A program made the position numbers and the translations under genes. A stretch of DNA of 6,793 nt. Source: Fodinibius sp041642155 (GTDB taxonomy: Bacteria; Bacteroidota; Rhodothermia; Balneolales; Balneolaceae). Location of the stretch: positions 1 through 6,793 of the forward strand of contig NZ_JBEPWZ010000158.1 of the NCBI RefSeq assembly GCF_041642155.1. Direction: 5' to 3'. The notes beneath the pieces are model-generated. The model did not search any database, was not told the DNA's origin, and was given only the letters and a program-made list of their open reading frames with translations. Below are positions 1-5,848 of the stretch, piece after piece (positions within the stretch are counted from its first letter, which is position 1; each line of letters starts with the position of its first letter).

Positions 1-78
1 ATCATGTTCAAACAATCCGCGGGTAAAGTAAACGTTGTAGTTAAATGAAACTGGTACTTCTTGTTCTATAATCTTCAT
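1..78 (-). CDS. eboD: EboD, N-terminal fragment (sugar-phosphate cyclase, 3-dehydroquinate synthase-like), runs off the left edge
   Basis: Reading the reverse strand from the ATG at 78-76 gives 26 uninterrupted codons to the window edge, starting MKIIEQEVPVSF and continuing NYNVYFTRGLFEHD. An in-frame TGA lies six codons upstream (96-94), so this ATG is the only ATG start available. The pattern of a basic/acidic lead, an F-x-Y-x-V-Y-F-T core and a G/N-L-F segment is what I recognise as the start of EboD, the ebo-cluster member of the sugar-phosphate cyclase family (NAD- and metal-dependent, related to 3-dehydroquinate synthase AroB). Catalytic residues lie outside the window and cannot be checked. 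The gene is transcribed away from eboA, with 417 bp between the two starts. In clusters I know of, eboD usually lies on the same strand as eboABC, so the divergent arrangement is notable. The main alternative is a spurious short frame, but the match to EboD next to eboABC makes this unlikely. Confidence 0.85.
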   Translation of the reverse strand, partial: MKIIEQEVPVSFNYNVYFTRGLFEHD

Positions 79-87
79 AATAAGCGA

Positions 88-103
88 ACCTATTCATATA
101 GGT
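88..103. repeat. Inverted repeat ACCTAT-N4-ATAGGT, candidate operator or leader hairpin for eboD
   Basis: Two perfect 6-bp arms (88-93 and 98-103) are separated by TCAT. The element sits 9 bp upstream of the eboD ATG, so it falls in the 5' leader or core promoter. It could bind a dimeric repressor or form a small hairpin near the ribosome-entry site. Function is inferred from position only. Confidence 0.35.
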
Positions 104-119
104 CAATAAGTGCAACAAA

Positions 120-132
120 TTAACGGTGTTAA
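120..132. repeat. Palindrome TTAAC-GGT-GTTAA, candidate operator
   Basis: Perfect 5-bp arms (120-124 and 128-132) lie around a GGT centre, about 40 bp upstream of the eboD start. The size suits a dimeric helix-turn-helix regulator. No matching second copy was seen near eboA, so this remains a weak proposal. Confidence 0.3.
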
Positions 133-446
133 CTGACGTTTTGCATTCTTAACCTGGATTAATCACAAAAAAATTTCGCAGTTATCATCTTAATCCTCCC
201 AAGAGGGATCATTGCTGCTCTTGAACAAAACCCCTGGTTATGCAAAGCCTTCTATTATTCTAAAGCTTTAAGTAGGAATAGAATAACGAATAATTTCATA
301 TTAGTCACGAAGAGACCACGTTATAAAAACCGATGCAAAGATGGTAATATTATGTGAAATAAAAAATTAGACTGGAAATTTTGTGAAATCATTGTTACAG
401 TAGCATCTTCCAAAGGTAAGAAAATAAATACCAATAATGTTGGCAA

Positions 447-476
447 TTGGACTATCTCACAGGTTACTTTTATAAT
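447..476 (+). promoter_or_regulatory. Candidate sigma-70-like promoter for eboA
   Basis: TTGGAC (447-452) and a perfect TATAAT (471-476) are separated by 18 bp. Transcription would start near 483, leaving a leader of only about 13 nt before the ATG at 496. No Shine-Dalgarno sequence is visible. An overlapping reading with the Bacteroidota-type consensus is also possible: TACTTTTA (465-472) matches TAnnTTTG at seven of eight positions, with a TTG at 440-442 located 22 bp upstream. Either way the promoter lies immediately ahead of eboA. A further TATAAT at 492-497 overlaps the start codon and is not suitably placed. Confidence 0.45.
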
Positions 477-495
477 TAAATAAAGATATGCTATA

Positions 496-1398
496 ATGGC
501 TGAATCTCAACTGGAAATTGATATTCCATCCCTGCAATTATTAATACGCTCATGGCTGCAGGAGAGGCTGGATGAGGAGGCCTTCTCCTGGATAACATCA
601 ACAAGTGATGAGCTGAAAGCCGGGGCAGAGGACTGGCAGTTCTTTGCTTCGTTCAGCGGCGTCCCTCAGCACACCGGCAAGGATGCATTGGATTTATCAC
701 CGGACGACCTTGAAGAAGCCCGGGAACGGCGTCCCCGCTGGCAGCCCGGTCACTGGAGGCTCGATCAGCTGGGACGGACGTACCTGGTGTTGAGCATCAC
801 GGGGAGAGAACAGGAAGACTTTTTGGACATTCTGGAAAAAACGTTTATTTCAAGTGACATGGGTGAGGCTATTGCCCTGTATCAAAGCCTCCCTGTTATG
901 CCCTATCCCAAACAGCTGACCCAACGAGCGGCCGAGGGAATACGAAGTAACATAACCTCCGTATTCAATGCAGTGGCACTGCGCAACCCGTATCCGGCCG
1001 ACTTTATGGATGAGGGGGCGTGGAACCAGGTGGTGCTTAAAGCGCTCTTTGTAGATAGCCCGCTCTATCTTATTGACGGCATTGACCGCCGGGCGAACGA
1101 GAAACTGGCAAGGATGCTGGTTGACTACGCTCACGAGCGCTGGGCGGCCGACCGGAGTGTCTCGCCCGAGCTGTGGCGGCCGGTGGGACCTTTTGCACTG
1201 GGTGATATGATCGACGATCTCGAACGCGTACTTGATCACGAAGACGATCTGCAGCAACAGGCCGCTGTGCTGGCTTTGTCGGACAGTCCCTCTGAGCAGG
1301 CAGCAGTTTTGCTCAAAGAGCACCGGGAAACGGTCCAGCAGGTGAAGCAGGAAGCCGTTGACTGGGATGATATCGGCGCAGCGTTTAATACGGATTGA
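496..1398 (+). CDS. eboA: EboA, conserved ebo-cluster protein of unknown biochemical function
   Basis: The 300-residue protein has no signal peptide or membrane segment, so it is probably cytoplasmic. I recognise EboA from conserved blocks. These are an FFASFSGVP stretch near 49-57, W82-QPGHW with an R-x-x-x-L-V-L strand at 94-99, the ALYQSLPVMPYP block at 127-138, and the long signature at about 145-232. That signature contains AAEGIRSN (146-152), FNAVALRNPYPADF (157-170), AWNQ (175-178), SPLYLI (188-193), DRRAN (197-201), DYAHERW (210-216) and the SPELWRPVGPF stretch (223-233). The tail (about 245-290) is Glu/Gln-rich and probably helical. The dense, polar conserved central block suggests a binding or catalytic surface, but no reaction is established for the family. 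The ATG at 496 lies just after a candidate promoter, and eboB follows 65 bp later on the same strand. In cyanobacteria the ebo cluster is needed to move the scytonemin monomer to the periplasm; whether that role applies here is unknown. Confidence 0.93.
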   Translation: MAESQLEIDIPSLQLLIRSWLQERLDEEAFSWITSTSDELKAGAEDWQFFASFSGVPQHTGKDALDLSPDDLEEARERRPRWQPGHWRLDQLGRTYLVLSITGREQEDFLDILEKTFISSDMGEAIALYQSLPVMPYPKQLTQRAAEGIRSNITSVFNAVALRNPYPADFMDEGAWNQVVLKALFVDSPLYLIDGIDRRANEKLARMLVDYAHERWAADRSVSPELWRPVGPFALGDMIDDLERVLDHEDDLQQQAAVLALSDSPSEQAAVLLKEHRETVQQVKQEAVDWDDIGAAFNTD

Positions 1399-1463
1399 CT
1401 TGTTTTATTCCATGCCGTTTTCACTGTTTCTTAAACCAATTTGAAATTAAATAATATCGCATT

Positions 1464-2399
1464 ATGTCCATTGACGAAATGAAGTTTATTGATCCGCATG
1501 TTCACATGATCTCACGCACAACCGACGACTACGAAGCGATGCGTCAGGCGGGCGTGGTGGCGGTCATCGAACCGGCTTTCTGGCTGGGACAACCGCGGAC
1601 GGATGCCAGTTCCATGCTTGACTATTTCAGCATGATTGTGGGTTGGGAACGCTTTCGGGCCGAACAGTTTGGCGTTCGCCACTATTGTACTATCGGGTTG
1701 AATGCAAAAGAAGCAAATAACGAAGAACTGGCCGAAGACGTGATGGATCTGCTGCCCCGCTTTGCCAACAAAGAAGGAGTCGTCGCTATCGGTGAAATCG
1801 GCTATGACGACATGACGGATCTCGAGGAAAAATATTTCCACAAGCAGCTGGAGCTCGCAAAGAAAATGGATAAGCTGGTCCTTATTCATACGCCGCACCG
1901 CAACAAGAAGCAGGGCACCAGCCGCAGTATGGACCTGTGTGAGGAACATGGATTGGACCCCTCCAGGGTTATTATCGACCATAACAATGAAGAAACGGTC
2001 CAGGAGGTGCTCGATCGCGGCTATTGGACGGCCTTCACCATCTACCCGGGTACCAAGATGGGGAATGAACGGATGGTGGAGATTGTCAAACGGTATGGTA
2101 CGGAACGTATTTTTGTGGACAGCGCCGCGGACTGGGGTAAAAGTGATCCCCTGGGGGTTCCCAAAACGGCCCAGCTGATGCTGGAGCGCGGGCTCAGTAA
2201 AGAGGAGGTCCGGCAGGTATGTTATCAAAACGCGCTGGACGCCTATAAGCAAAGCGGCCAGATTCAGGAAGAAGACTGGCTGGACCGGCCGCTGATCGAT
2301 CAAAGCAAGACCTATGGCGGTAATTCTGTGCTGCGCGGCGGTTCCAAACCGTTCATTGAAAAAGAAGATCCCGACAGGGATGATATTATTATTGAGTAG
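1464..2399 (+). CDS. eboB: EboB, TatD-like metal-dependent hydrolase of the ebo cluster
   Basis: This soluble 311-residue protein is expected to form a TIM-barrel metal hydrolase. Visible likely metal ligands, in family order, are the D-P-H-V-H motif (H12, H14), E111 in GEIGYDD, H142 or H145 in LIHTPHRN, H173 in IIDHNNE and D219 in FVDSAADWG. That is the complete TatD/amidohydrolase set, so the enzyme should be active. Its natural substrate is not known; in ebo clusters it is presumed to act on a pathway intermediate rather than on DNA. The C-terminal stretch from about 283 (YGGNSVLRGG) to the acidic end is an extension beyond the barrel. The start is uncertain: ATG 1464 is used here, but ATG 1479 would give MKFIDPHVHM, a very typical family start, and neither has a Shine-Dalgarno sequence. 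The gene lies 65 bp after eboA and is probably co-transcribed with it. Confidence 0.93.
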   Translation: MSIDEMKFIDPHVHMISRTTDDYEAMRQAGVVAVIEPAFWLGQPRTDASSMLDYFSMIVGWERFRAEQFGVRHYCTIGLNAKEANNEELAEDVMDLLPRFANKEGVVAIGEIGYDDMTDLEEKYFHKQLELAKKMDKLVLIHTPHRNKKQGTSRSMDLCEEHGLDPSRVIIDHNNEETVQEVLDRGYWTAFTIYPGTKMGNERMVEIVKRYGTERIFVDSAADWGKSDPLGVPKTAQLMLERGLSKEEVRQVCYQNALDAYKQSGQIQEEDWLDRPLIDQSKTYGGNSVLRGGSKPFIEKEDPDRDDIIIE

Positions 2400-2613
2400 C
2401 AGAGACCTTTGGTAGCTTCTGGGTTCAACTTTAGCAAAATATTCAACTGTCAGGAGGAAAGGTCCGCCGGAAACGCCGTTTTCTCGTGATAACAGGATCG
2501 CATTTTCCGCATTTTTAATGTTTCATTTATAATTCTCTTTGCCTGGACGCTACAAGATGCATGTTACGTTCAATTCAATATAATGTAGCTAATAACACAA
2601 TTATATCCGTTCA
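2400..2613 (+). promoter_or_regulatory. 214-bp AT-rich gap between eboB and eboC, possible internal promoter
   Basis: The gap is long for an operon and holds no gene. TATAAT hexamers occur at 2528-2533 and 2579-2584, but neither has a good -35 element at 16-19 bp. TCTCTTTG (2534-2541) matches the Bacteroidota -7 consensus at seven of eight positions, but no TTG lies at the expected upstream distance. A small GGAAAC-GCC-GTTTTC stem-loop follows the eboB stop by about 70 bp. eboC may therefore be read both from the eboA promoter and from a weak internal one; this is speculative. Confidence 0.3.
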
Positions 2614-3546
2614 TTGAGTACATCAACATCAACTGATCTTTCCCCATTCTCCCGCCTCCGGGCCTACGGCGAGCTCATGCGTCCCGCCAACATCGTTACC
2701 GCTTTCGCCGATATACTGGCCGGCTTTGCGGCGGCGGGCGGGGTCATTCTCGTCTCGGGGAGCGCCTTGTCTGTCACTCATCCGAATCTTGGGTGGCTGC
2801 TTCTTTCCACCTTTGGTCTCTACGGCGGGGGCGTGGTATTTAATGACGTCTTTGATGCCGGATTGGATGCCGAAGAACGCCCCGAGCGTCCCATCCCCAG
2901 CGGACGCGCATCGAAGTCGGGGGCAGCCCTGGCCGGTTCTGCCCTGCTGCTTGGAGGTATTCTGGCCGCTTTCCAGGTAAACAGCTATGCCGGGTTTATA
3001 GCGATAGCTGTCAGCTGTGGTGCGCTGCTATACGACTATTGGGCCAAGCATTCTGCCCTGTGGGGACCCCTTTTCATGGGGGGCTGCAGGGGAGGCAACC
3101 TATTGCTGGGATGCAGCATCATACCGGCTTCTTTTTCCTCCATCTGGTTCCTGGCCTTGCTGCCGGTGGCATATATCGGATCTATTACGTTGGTGAGCCA
3201 GGGCGAGGTGCACGGCGGTGACAGGAGATCGGGACTGGCGGCGCTGGCACTCATTGTACTGGTGACGCTCTGCTTATTCTTGCTGGGCTTTCTTCCCGGT
3301 TACGCGGTGGGCACCGCTTCTCTTTTTATTATATTCTTTGCCGGGATGGTCATCCCCCCCTTCTGGAAAGCGGCTTTTGAGCCCAATCCGGATATCATAA
3401 AAAAAGCGGTTAAACGAGGCGTTTTATCGCTTATATTATTGAACGCCGCCATAGCTGCCGGTTTTGGCGGCTTTCTGACGGGAATCGCGGTGGTGCTTTT
3501 ACTCCCGATCTCCCTGCTTCTCGCCAAACTCTTTGCCGTGACGTAG
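2614..3546 (+). CDS. eboC: EboC, UbiA-family membrane prenyltransferase of the ebo cluster
   Basis: This 310-residue integral membrane protein has about eight or nine hydrophobic segments, the usual UbiA layout. The first aspartate-rich motif is intact: N77-D78-V-F-D81-A-G-L-D85, followed by RPERPIPSGR (89-98), which binds Mg2+ and the prenyl diphosphate. The second region reads LYDYWAKHS (139-147), GPLFMGGCRGGN (151-162) and then SQGEVHGGDRRSG (195-207), where classical UbiA enzymes carry a D-x-x-D motif. EboC members should attach a prenyl chain to a small acceptor, or act on a lipid-linked intermediate, in the inner membrane; the acceptor is unknown. The start is taken as TTG 2614. An in-frame TAA lies at 2593-2595 and no in-frame ATG occurs before 2677. 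Starting at 2677 would remove the LRAYGEL segment that precedes MRPANIVTA, which looks like family sequence. No Shine-Dalgarno sequence is seen. Confidence 0.92.
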   Translation: MSTSTSTDLSPFSRLRAYGELMRPANIVTAFADILAGFAAAGGVILVSGSALSVTHPNLGWLLLSTFGLYGGGVVFNDVFDAGLDAEERPERPIPSGRASKSGAALAGSALLLGGILAAFQVNSYAGFIAIAVSCGALLYDYWAKHSALWGPLFMGGCRGGNLLLGCSIIPASFSSIWFLALLPVAYIGSITLVSQGEVHGGDRRSGLAALALIVLVTLCLFLLGFLPGYAVGTASLFIIFFAGMVIPPFWKAAFEPNPDIIKKAVKRGVLSLILLNAAIAAGFGGFLTGIAVVLLLPISLLLAKLFAVT

Positions 3547-3800
3547 TGTCGCTTAAAAAACACCCAGTCTATCCCGGCCTAATAAATGGTGCTGAAATGA
3601 GTGACCGGAGCCGGAGCGTTAAAAATCATTTCCTGTTGGAGGACCGGAGGGACGAGTTAAATGATTTTAGTACAGGAGCAGAAAATGCCAGCACCATTTA
3701 TTCAGCCGGCAACGTTTTGGGTTCCGCTTTTGCGTCGTTCCAAAAATGGCACAATACATGGCCGCACAATAACTCAACAACCCCATCCCGTTTTCTCACC

Positions 3801-3822
3801 AAGCCCCGAATTCTCGGGGTTT
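3801..3822. terminator. GC-rich stem-loop, possible bidirectional terminator
   Basis: CCCCGA-ATTC-TCGGGG forms a perfect 6-bp GC-rich stem, extended by a G-T wobble and two A-T pairs to nine. It lies between the converging genes, about 255 bp after eboC and 200 bp after the symporter stop. The T run on the + side is only three bases and the - side is no better, so intrinsic termination would be inefficient; it could instead be a 3' processing or stability element. Confidence 0.4.
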
Positions 3823-3833
3823 GTCAGCAAGAC

Positions 3834-3891
3834 GAAGATAAAATGGTCGCGGAAATGTATTTGGGTACATTGAGCACACCATTCTATCTTC
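3834..3891. repeat. Long two-tier hairpin in the convergent spacer
   Basis: The outer arms (3834-3847 and 3878-3891) match at 13 of 14 positions. After a symmetric 6 x 6 internal loop, the inner arms AATGTA (3854-3859) and TACATT (3866-3871) pair perfectly in the same register around a 6-base loop. The single outer mismatch is A-C on the + strand but U-G, a wobble pair, in - strand RNA, so the stem is slightly better in the symporter transcript, about 130 nt past its stop. It may be a 3' UTR structure or terminator, or a remnant of a small palindromic repeat. Confidence 0.45.
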
Positions 3892-4020
3892 AACGCAGTT
3901 GAAGGATAAATTTCGCAGGAAAAACATCCTGGTACTTTTTAAACGGATTAAACATTGATACAACTCATTGCTTTGCAAAAGGTTACAATATATTCAGTAA
4001 TATACTTGTGAGAAAACCGG

Positions 4021-5775
4021 CTACCCGCTGAAATAGATATAGATAAACCCTATAACGGCAACGAGCAGAACCGAAAGCGAAACATCCACCCAGTTCCAGC
4101 TTTCACGGGACATGCGTTTATCTTCATCGGTGAGCGTCCCGTAGGTCAACCCGGATATTTTCTCGTATTTCGGCGGATCCGTCATATAGCTCACGCCAAA
4201 CATTACGGCAATACAGACCAGAAAAATAAAAAGGCTGTAGTACTGGAAGAAAATATTGTTGACGATCCAGAAAAAAGAACCTTCGGCATAGGCAAAGCCC
4301 TCGCCCAGCATCACGGGCGTATCGATAGCCAGGCGGAATACTCCCAGGAACAGTCCCACGATCAGTGCGGACAGTGCCCCCTGTTTGTTCAGCCTCTTAA
4401 AAAAGACGCCGAAGAAGAAAACCACAAATATGGGGGGAGCCAAATACGCCTGCACGCCCTGCAGGTAGTCGTACAATCCCCGACTTCCCTGGATGACCGG
4501 GATCCAGAGCAAGCCTATAATCACCATTACAACCGTTGCCAGTCGCCCCATCCAAACCAGATGCTTTTCGGAGGCGTCAGGTCTGAACTTACTGTAAAAG
4601 TCCATCGTAAAAAGCGTGGACGAGGCATTGAATACCCCTGCCAGCGAACTCATCAGCGCAGCCAGAAGTCCCGCTACCACGATACCGCGGATCCCCACCG
4701 GCAGGATATGCGCCACCAGCAAGGGAAACGAGGCCTGTGCATTCTCATTGATAATCTCTCCCTGCTGATTCATCAATGCCTCCTGAAGTACGGCCATCTC
4801 TCCCGACTTGGCAAGAGCAAACGCAATAATTCCGGGGATAATGAAAAGAAACACGGGCAGAAGCTTCAGGAAAGCAGCCGCGATCGTCCCGCGACGGCCT
4901 TCCTTCTCATTGGGAGCCCCCAGGGCCCGCTGTACGATATACTGGTCGGTCGTCCAGTACCACAGTCCCACAATAGGGGCGGCAAACAGCATCCCGAGCC
5001 AGGGATAATTACTGTTAAAGTACCAGGCCATTTCTCCCTCTCCCAGGACCGGTGCCCAGGTCGCACTGTAACCGTCAGGCACGATCGGTTTCCACAAATC
5101 AAACATCTCGGGTCCCGCCACCTCGTATAGCCGGTTCCAGCCACCAATGGCGTCCAACCCGTAATAAAGAACCATCACGGATCCAAAGATAAGCACCAGT
5201 GTTTGAACCGCTTCTGTATAAGCCACGGCACGAAGCCCCCCCAAAACAGTGTACAGCCCCGTAAAGACGATTACGAGGATCGACCCGATCCAGAAGCTGT
5301 TCATCCCCATGAAGCTGAGCTCCGGGATCAGCACGCTGAACACGATACCGCCGGCAAAAATACCGACGGCAATTTTCGTAAGTACGTAGGCGAGCAGTGA
5401 GACGCCTGACAACAAAGTCCGTGCCAAGGGAGAAAACCGCTTTTCCAGGAATTCGGGCATCGTAAACACCCTGGACCGTATATAAAAGGGGAGCATCACC
5501 CATCCCAGGACCAACAGGCACCAGGCGTGCAGCTCGTAATGGGCCATCGCCACACCATCTGTCGCTCCCGTCCCGGTTAAGCCCACCAGGTGTTCGGAAC
5601 CGATATTAGAGGCAAATATAGACGTCCCGACGATAATCCATCCAAGATGCCGGCCCGCCAGGAAATAATCTGTTGTGGTATCGGTCTTTTGTTTGATGAC
5701 CCACCAGGCCAGCCCCGCAATAAGCAGGAAGTACAGTCCAATGACCATCCAGTCAACTACTGCTAATGTTCCCAT
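4021..5775 (-). CDS. SGLT-type sodium/sugar symporter (solute:sodium symporter family)
   Basis: This 584-residue inner-membrane protein has about 14 hydrophobic helices and couples Na+ entry to sugar uptake. It resembles the SGLT branch (vSGLT, human SGLT1) more than proline or pantothenate symporters. Features include FASNIGSEHLVGLTGTGA (54-71), E81 in HYELHAW, TMPEFLEKRF (105-114), WYWTTDQYIVQRAL (272-285, D277), FLKLLP with K304, LAALMSSLAGVFNASSTLFT (371-390; S376 and S377 at the expected Na2 site) and YDYLQGVQAYLAPP (435-448, Q439). The glutamate, lysine and glutamine match known sugar-contacting positions in the family, so the transported solute is probably a hexose or pentose. The length is typical, with a soluble stretch near 533-560 before the last helix. 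It follows the isomerase gene by 73 bp on the same strand, which suggests co-transcription and uptake of that enzyme's substrate. The exact sugar cannot be read from the sequence. Confidence 0.93.
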   Translation of the reverse strand: MGTLAVVDWMVIGLYFLLIAGLAWWVIKQKTDTTTDYFLAGRHLGWIIVGTSIFASNIGSEHLVGLTGTGATDGVAMAHYELHAWCLLVLGWVMLPFYIRSRVFTMPEFLEKRFSPLARTLLSGVSLLAYVLTKIAVGIFAGGIVFSVLIPELSFMGMNSFWIGSILVIVFTGLYTVLGGLRAVAYTEAVQTLVLIFGSVMVLYYGLDAIGGWNRLYEVAGPEMFDLWKPIVPDGYSATWAPVLGEGEMAWYFNSNYPWLGMLFAAPIVGLWYWTTDQYIVQRALGAPNEKEGRRGTIAAAFLKLLPVFLFIIPGIIAFALAKSGEMAVLQEALMNQQGEIINENAQASFPLLVAHILPVGIRGIVVAGLLAALMSSLAGVFNASSTLFTMDFYSKFRPDASEKHLVWMGRLATVVMVIIGLLWIPVIQGSRGLYDYLQGVQAYLAPPIFVVFFFGVFFKRLNKQGALSALIVGLFLGVFRLAIDTPVMLGEGFAYAEGSFFWIVNNIFFQYYSLFIFLVCIAVMFGVSYMTDPPKYEKISGLTYGTLTDEDKRMSRESWNWVDVSLSVLLVAVIGFIYIYFSG

Positions 5776-5848
5776 GAAATCCCTGTATAGATATTAAGTT
5801 AACATTACAATGAAGCAGCCCGTTTTTTCTCACGGGTTTAGCGGGCGG
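5776..5848 (-). promoter_or_regulatory. Isomerase-symporter spacer with alternative small stem-loops
   Basis: On the transcribed strand the 73-nt spacer offers two mutually exclusive short stems that share one GC-rich arm. These are CCCGU/ACGGG (5832-5836 with 5819-5823, 8-nt A-rich loop) and GCCCG/CGGGC (5842-5846 with 5818-5822). There is no following U run, so this is not an intrinsic terminator. It could set the relative amounts of the two proteins by affecting RNA decay. Nearer the symporter start the spacer is AT-rich, with AGGGA four bases before the ATG as a weak ribosome-binding candidate. Confidence 0.3.

Larger units (their letters stand above)
79..495. promoter_or_regulatory. AT-rich divergent intergenic region between eboD and eboA
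   Basis: This 417-bp stretch has no credible coding frame on either strand and is much richer in A and T than the flanking genes. It must hold the promoters for both divergent ebo arms. Visible structure includes three items. A perfect inverted repeat ACCTAT-4-ATAGGT lies at 88-103, just ahead of the eboD start. An odd-centred palindrome TTAAC-GGT-GTTAA lies at 120-132. A TTATTC/GAATAA pair (255-260 and 281-286) encloses the perfect palindrome TAAAGCTTTA (261-270). An 8-bp direct repeat TGTGAAAT occurs at 353-360 and 382-389, 29 bp apart. Any of these could be a regulator site, but short palindromes also arise by chance in AT-rich DNA. I could not identify a convincing promoter for eboD. Confidence 0.6.
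3547..4020. other. Spacer between convergent eboC and symporter genes, no credible gene
   Basis: These 474 bp separate the 3' ends of eboC (+) and the symporter (-). A GTG at 3546-3548 overlaps the eboC stop (TAGTG) and opens a frame to 3902 (118 codons; internal ATG at 3597). Its predicted protein has no recognisable domain, and its last third lies on two stem-loops, so I do not call it a gene. It does not resemble eboD, eboE or eboF. An 8-bp repeat GACCGGAG occurs at 3603 and 3642. The region most likely holds the transcription ends of both units. Confidence 0.55.

Noticed and set aside
492..497. TATAAT overlapping the eboA start codon as a -10 box
   Set aside because: It would place the transcript start inside the gene, and no -35 lies at the right distance; the hexamer at 471-476 is much better placed.
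850..1323. 157-codon open frame antisense to eboA
   Set aside because: It lies wholly within the conserved eboA block and has no domain of its own.
1512..2303. 263-codon open frame antisense to eboB
   Set aside because: The + strand frame has the full TatD metal-ligand set; the reverse frame has no recognisable domain and is a by-product of codon bias.
3546..3902. 118-codon + frame with GTG start overlapping the eboC stop, or 101 codons from ATG 3597
   Set aside because: The stop/start overlap looks like coupling, but the protein matches no family I know, is not like EboD/E/F, and its end lies on two strong stem-loops.
171..3919. Shared 11-base word AAATTTCGCAG near 171-181 and 3909-3919 as a possible attachment-site pair
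   Set aside because: An 11-base match is expected by chance in a window this size, and no integrase or other mobile gene is present.
4561..5130. 189-codon + frame opposite the symporter
   Set aside because: Its translation is rich in Arg, His, Gln and Pro, as is common for shadow frames of membrane proteins; the symporter frame is clearly the real one.
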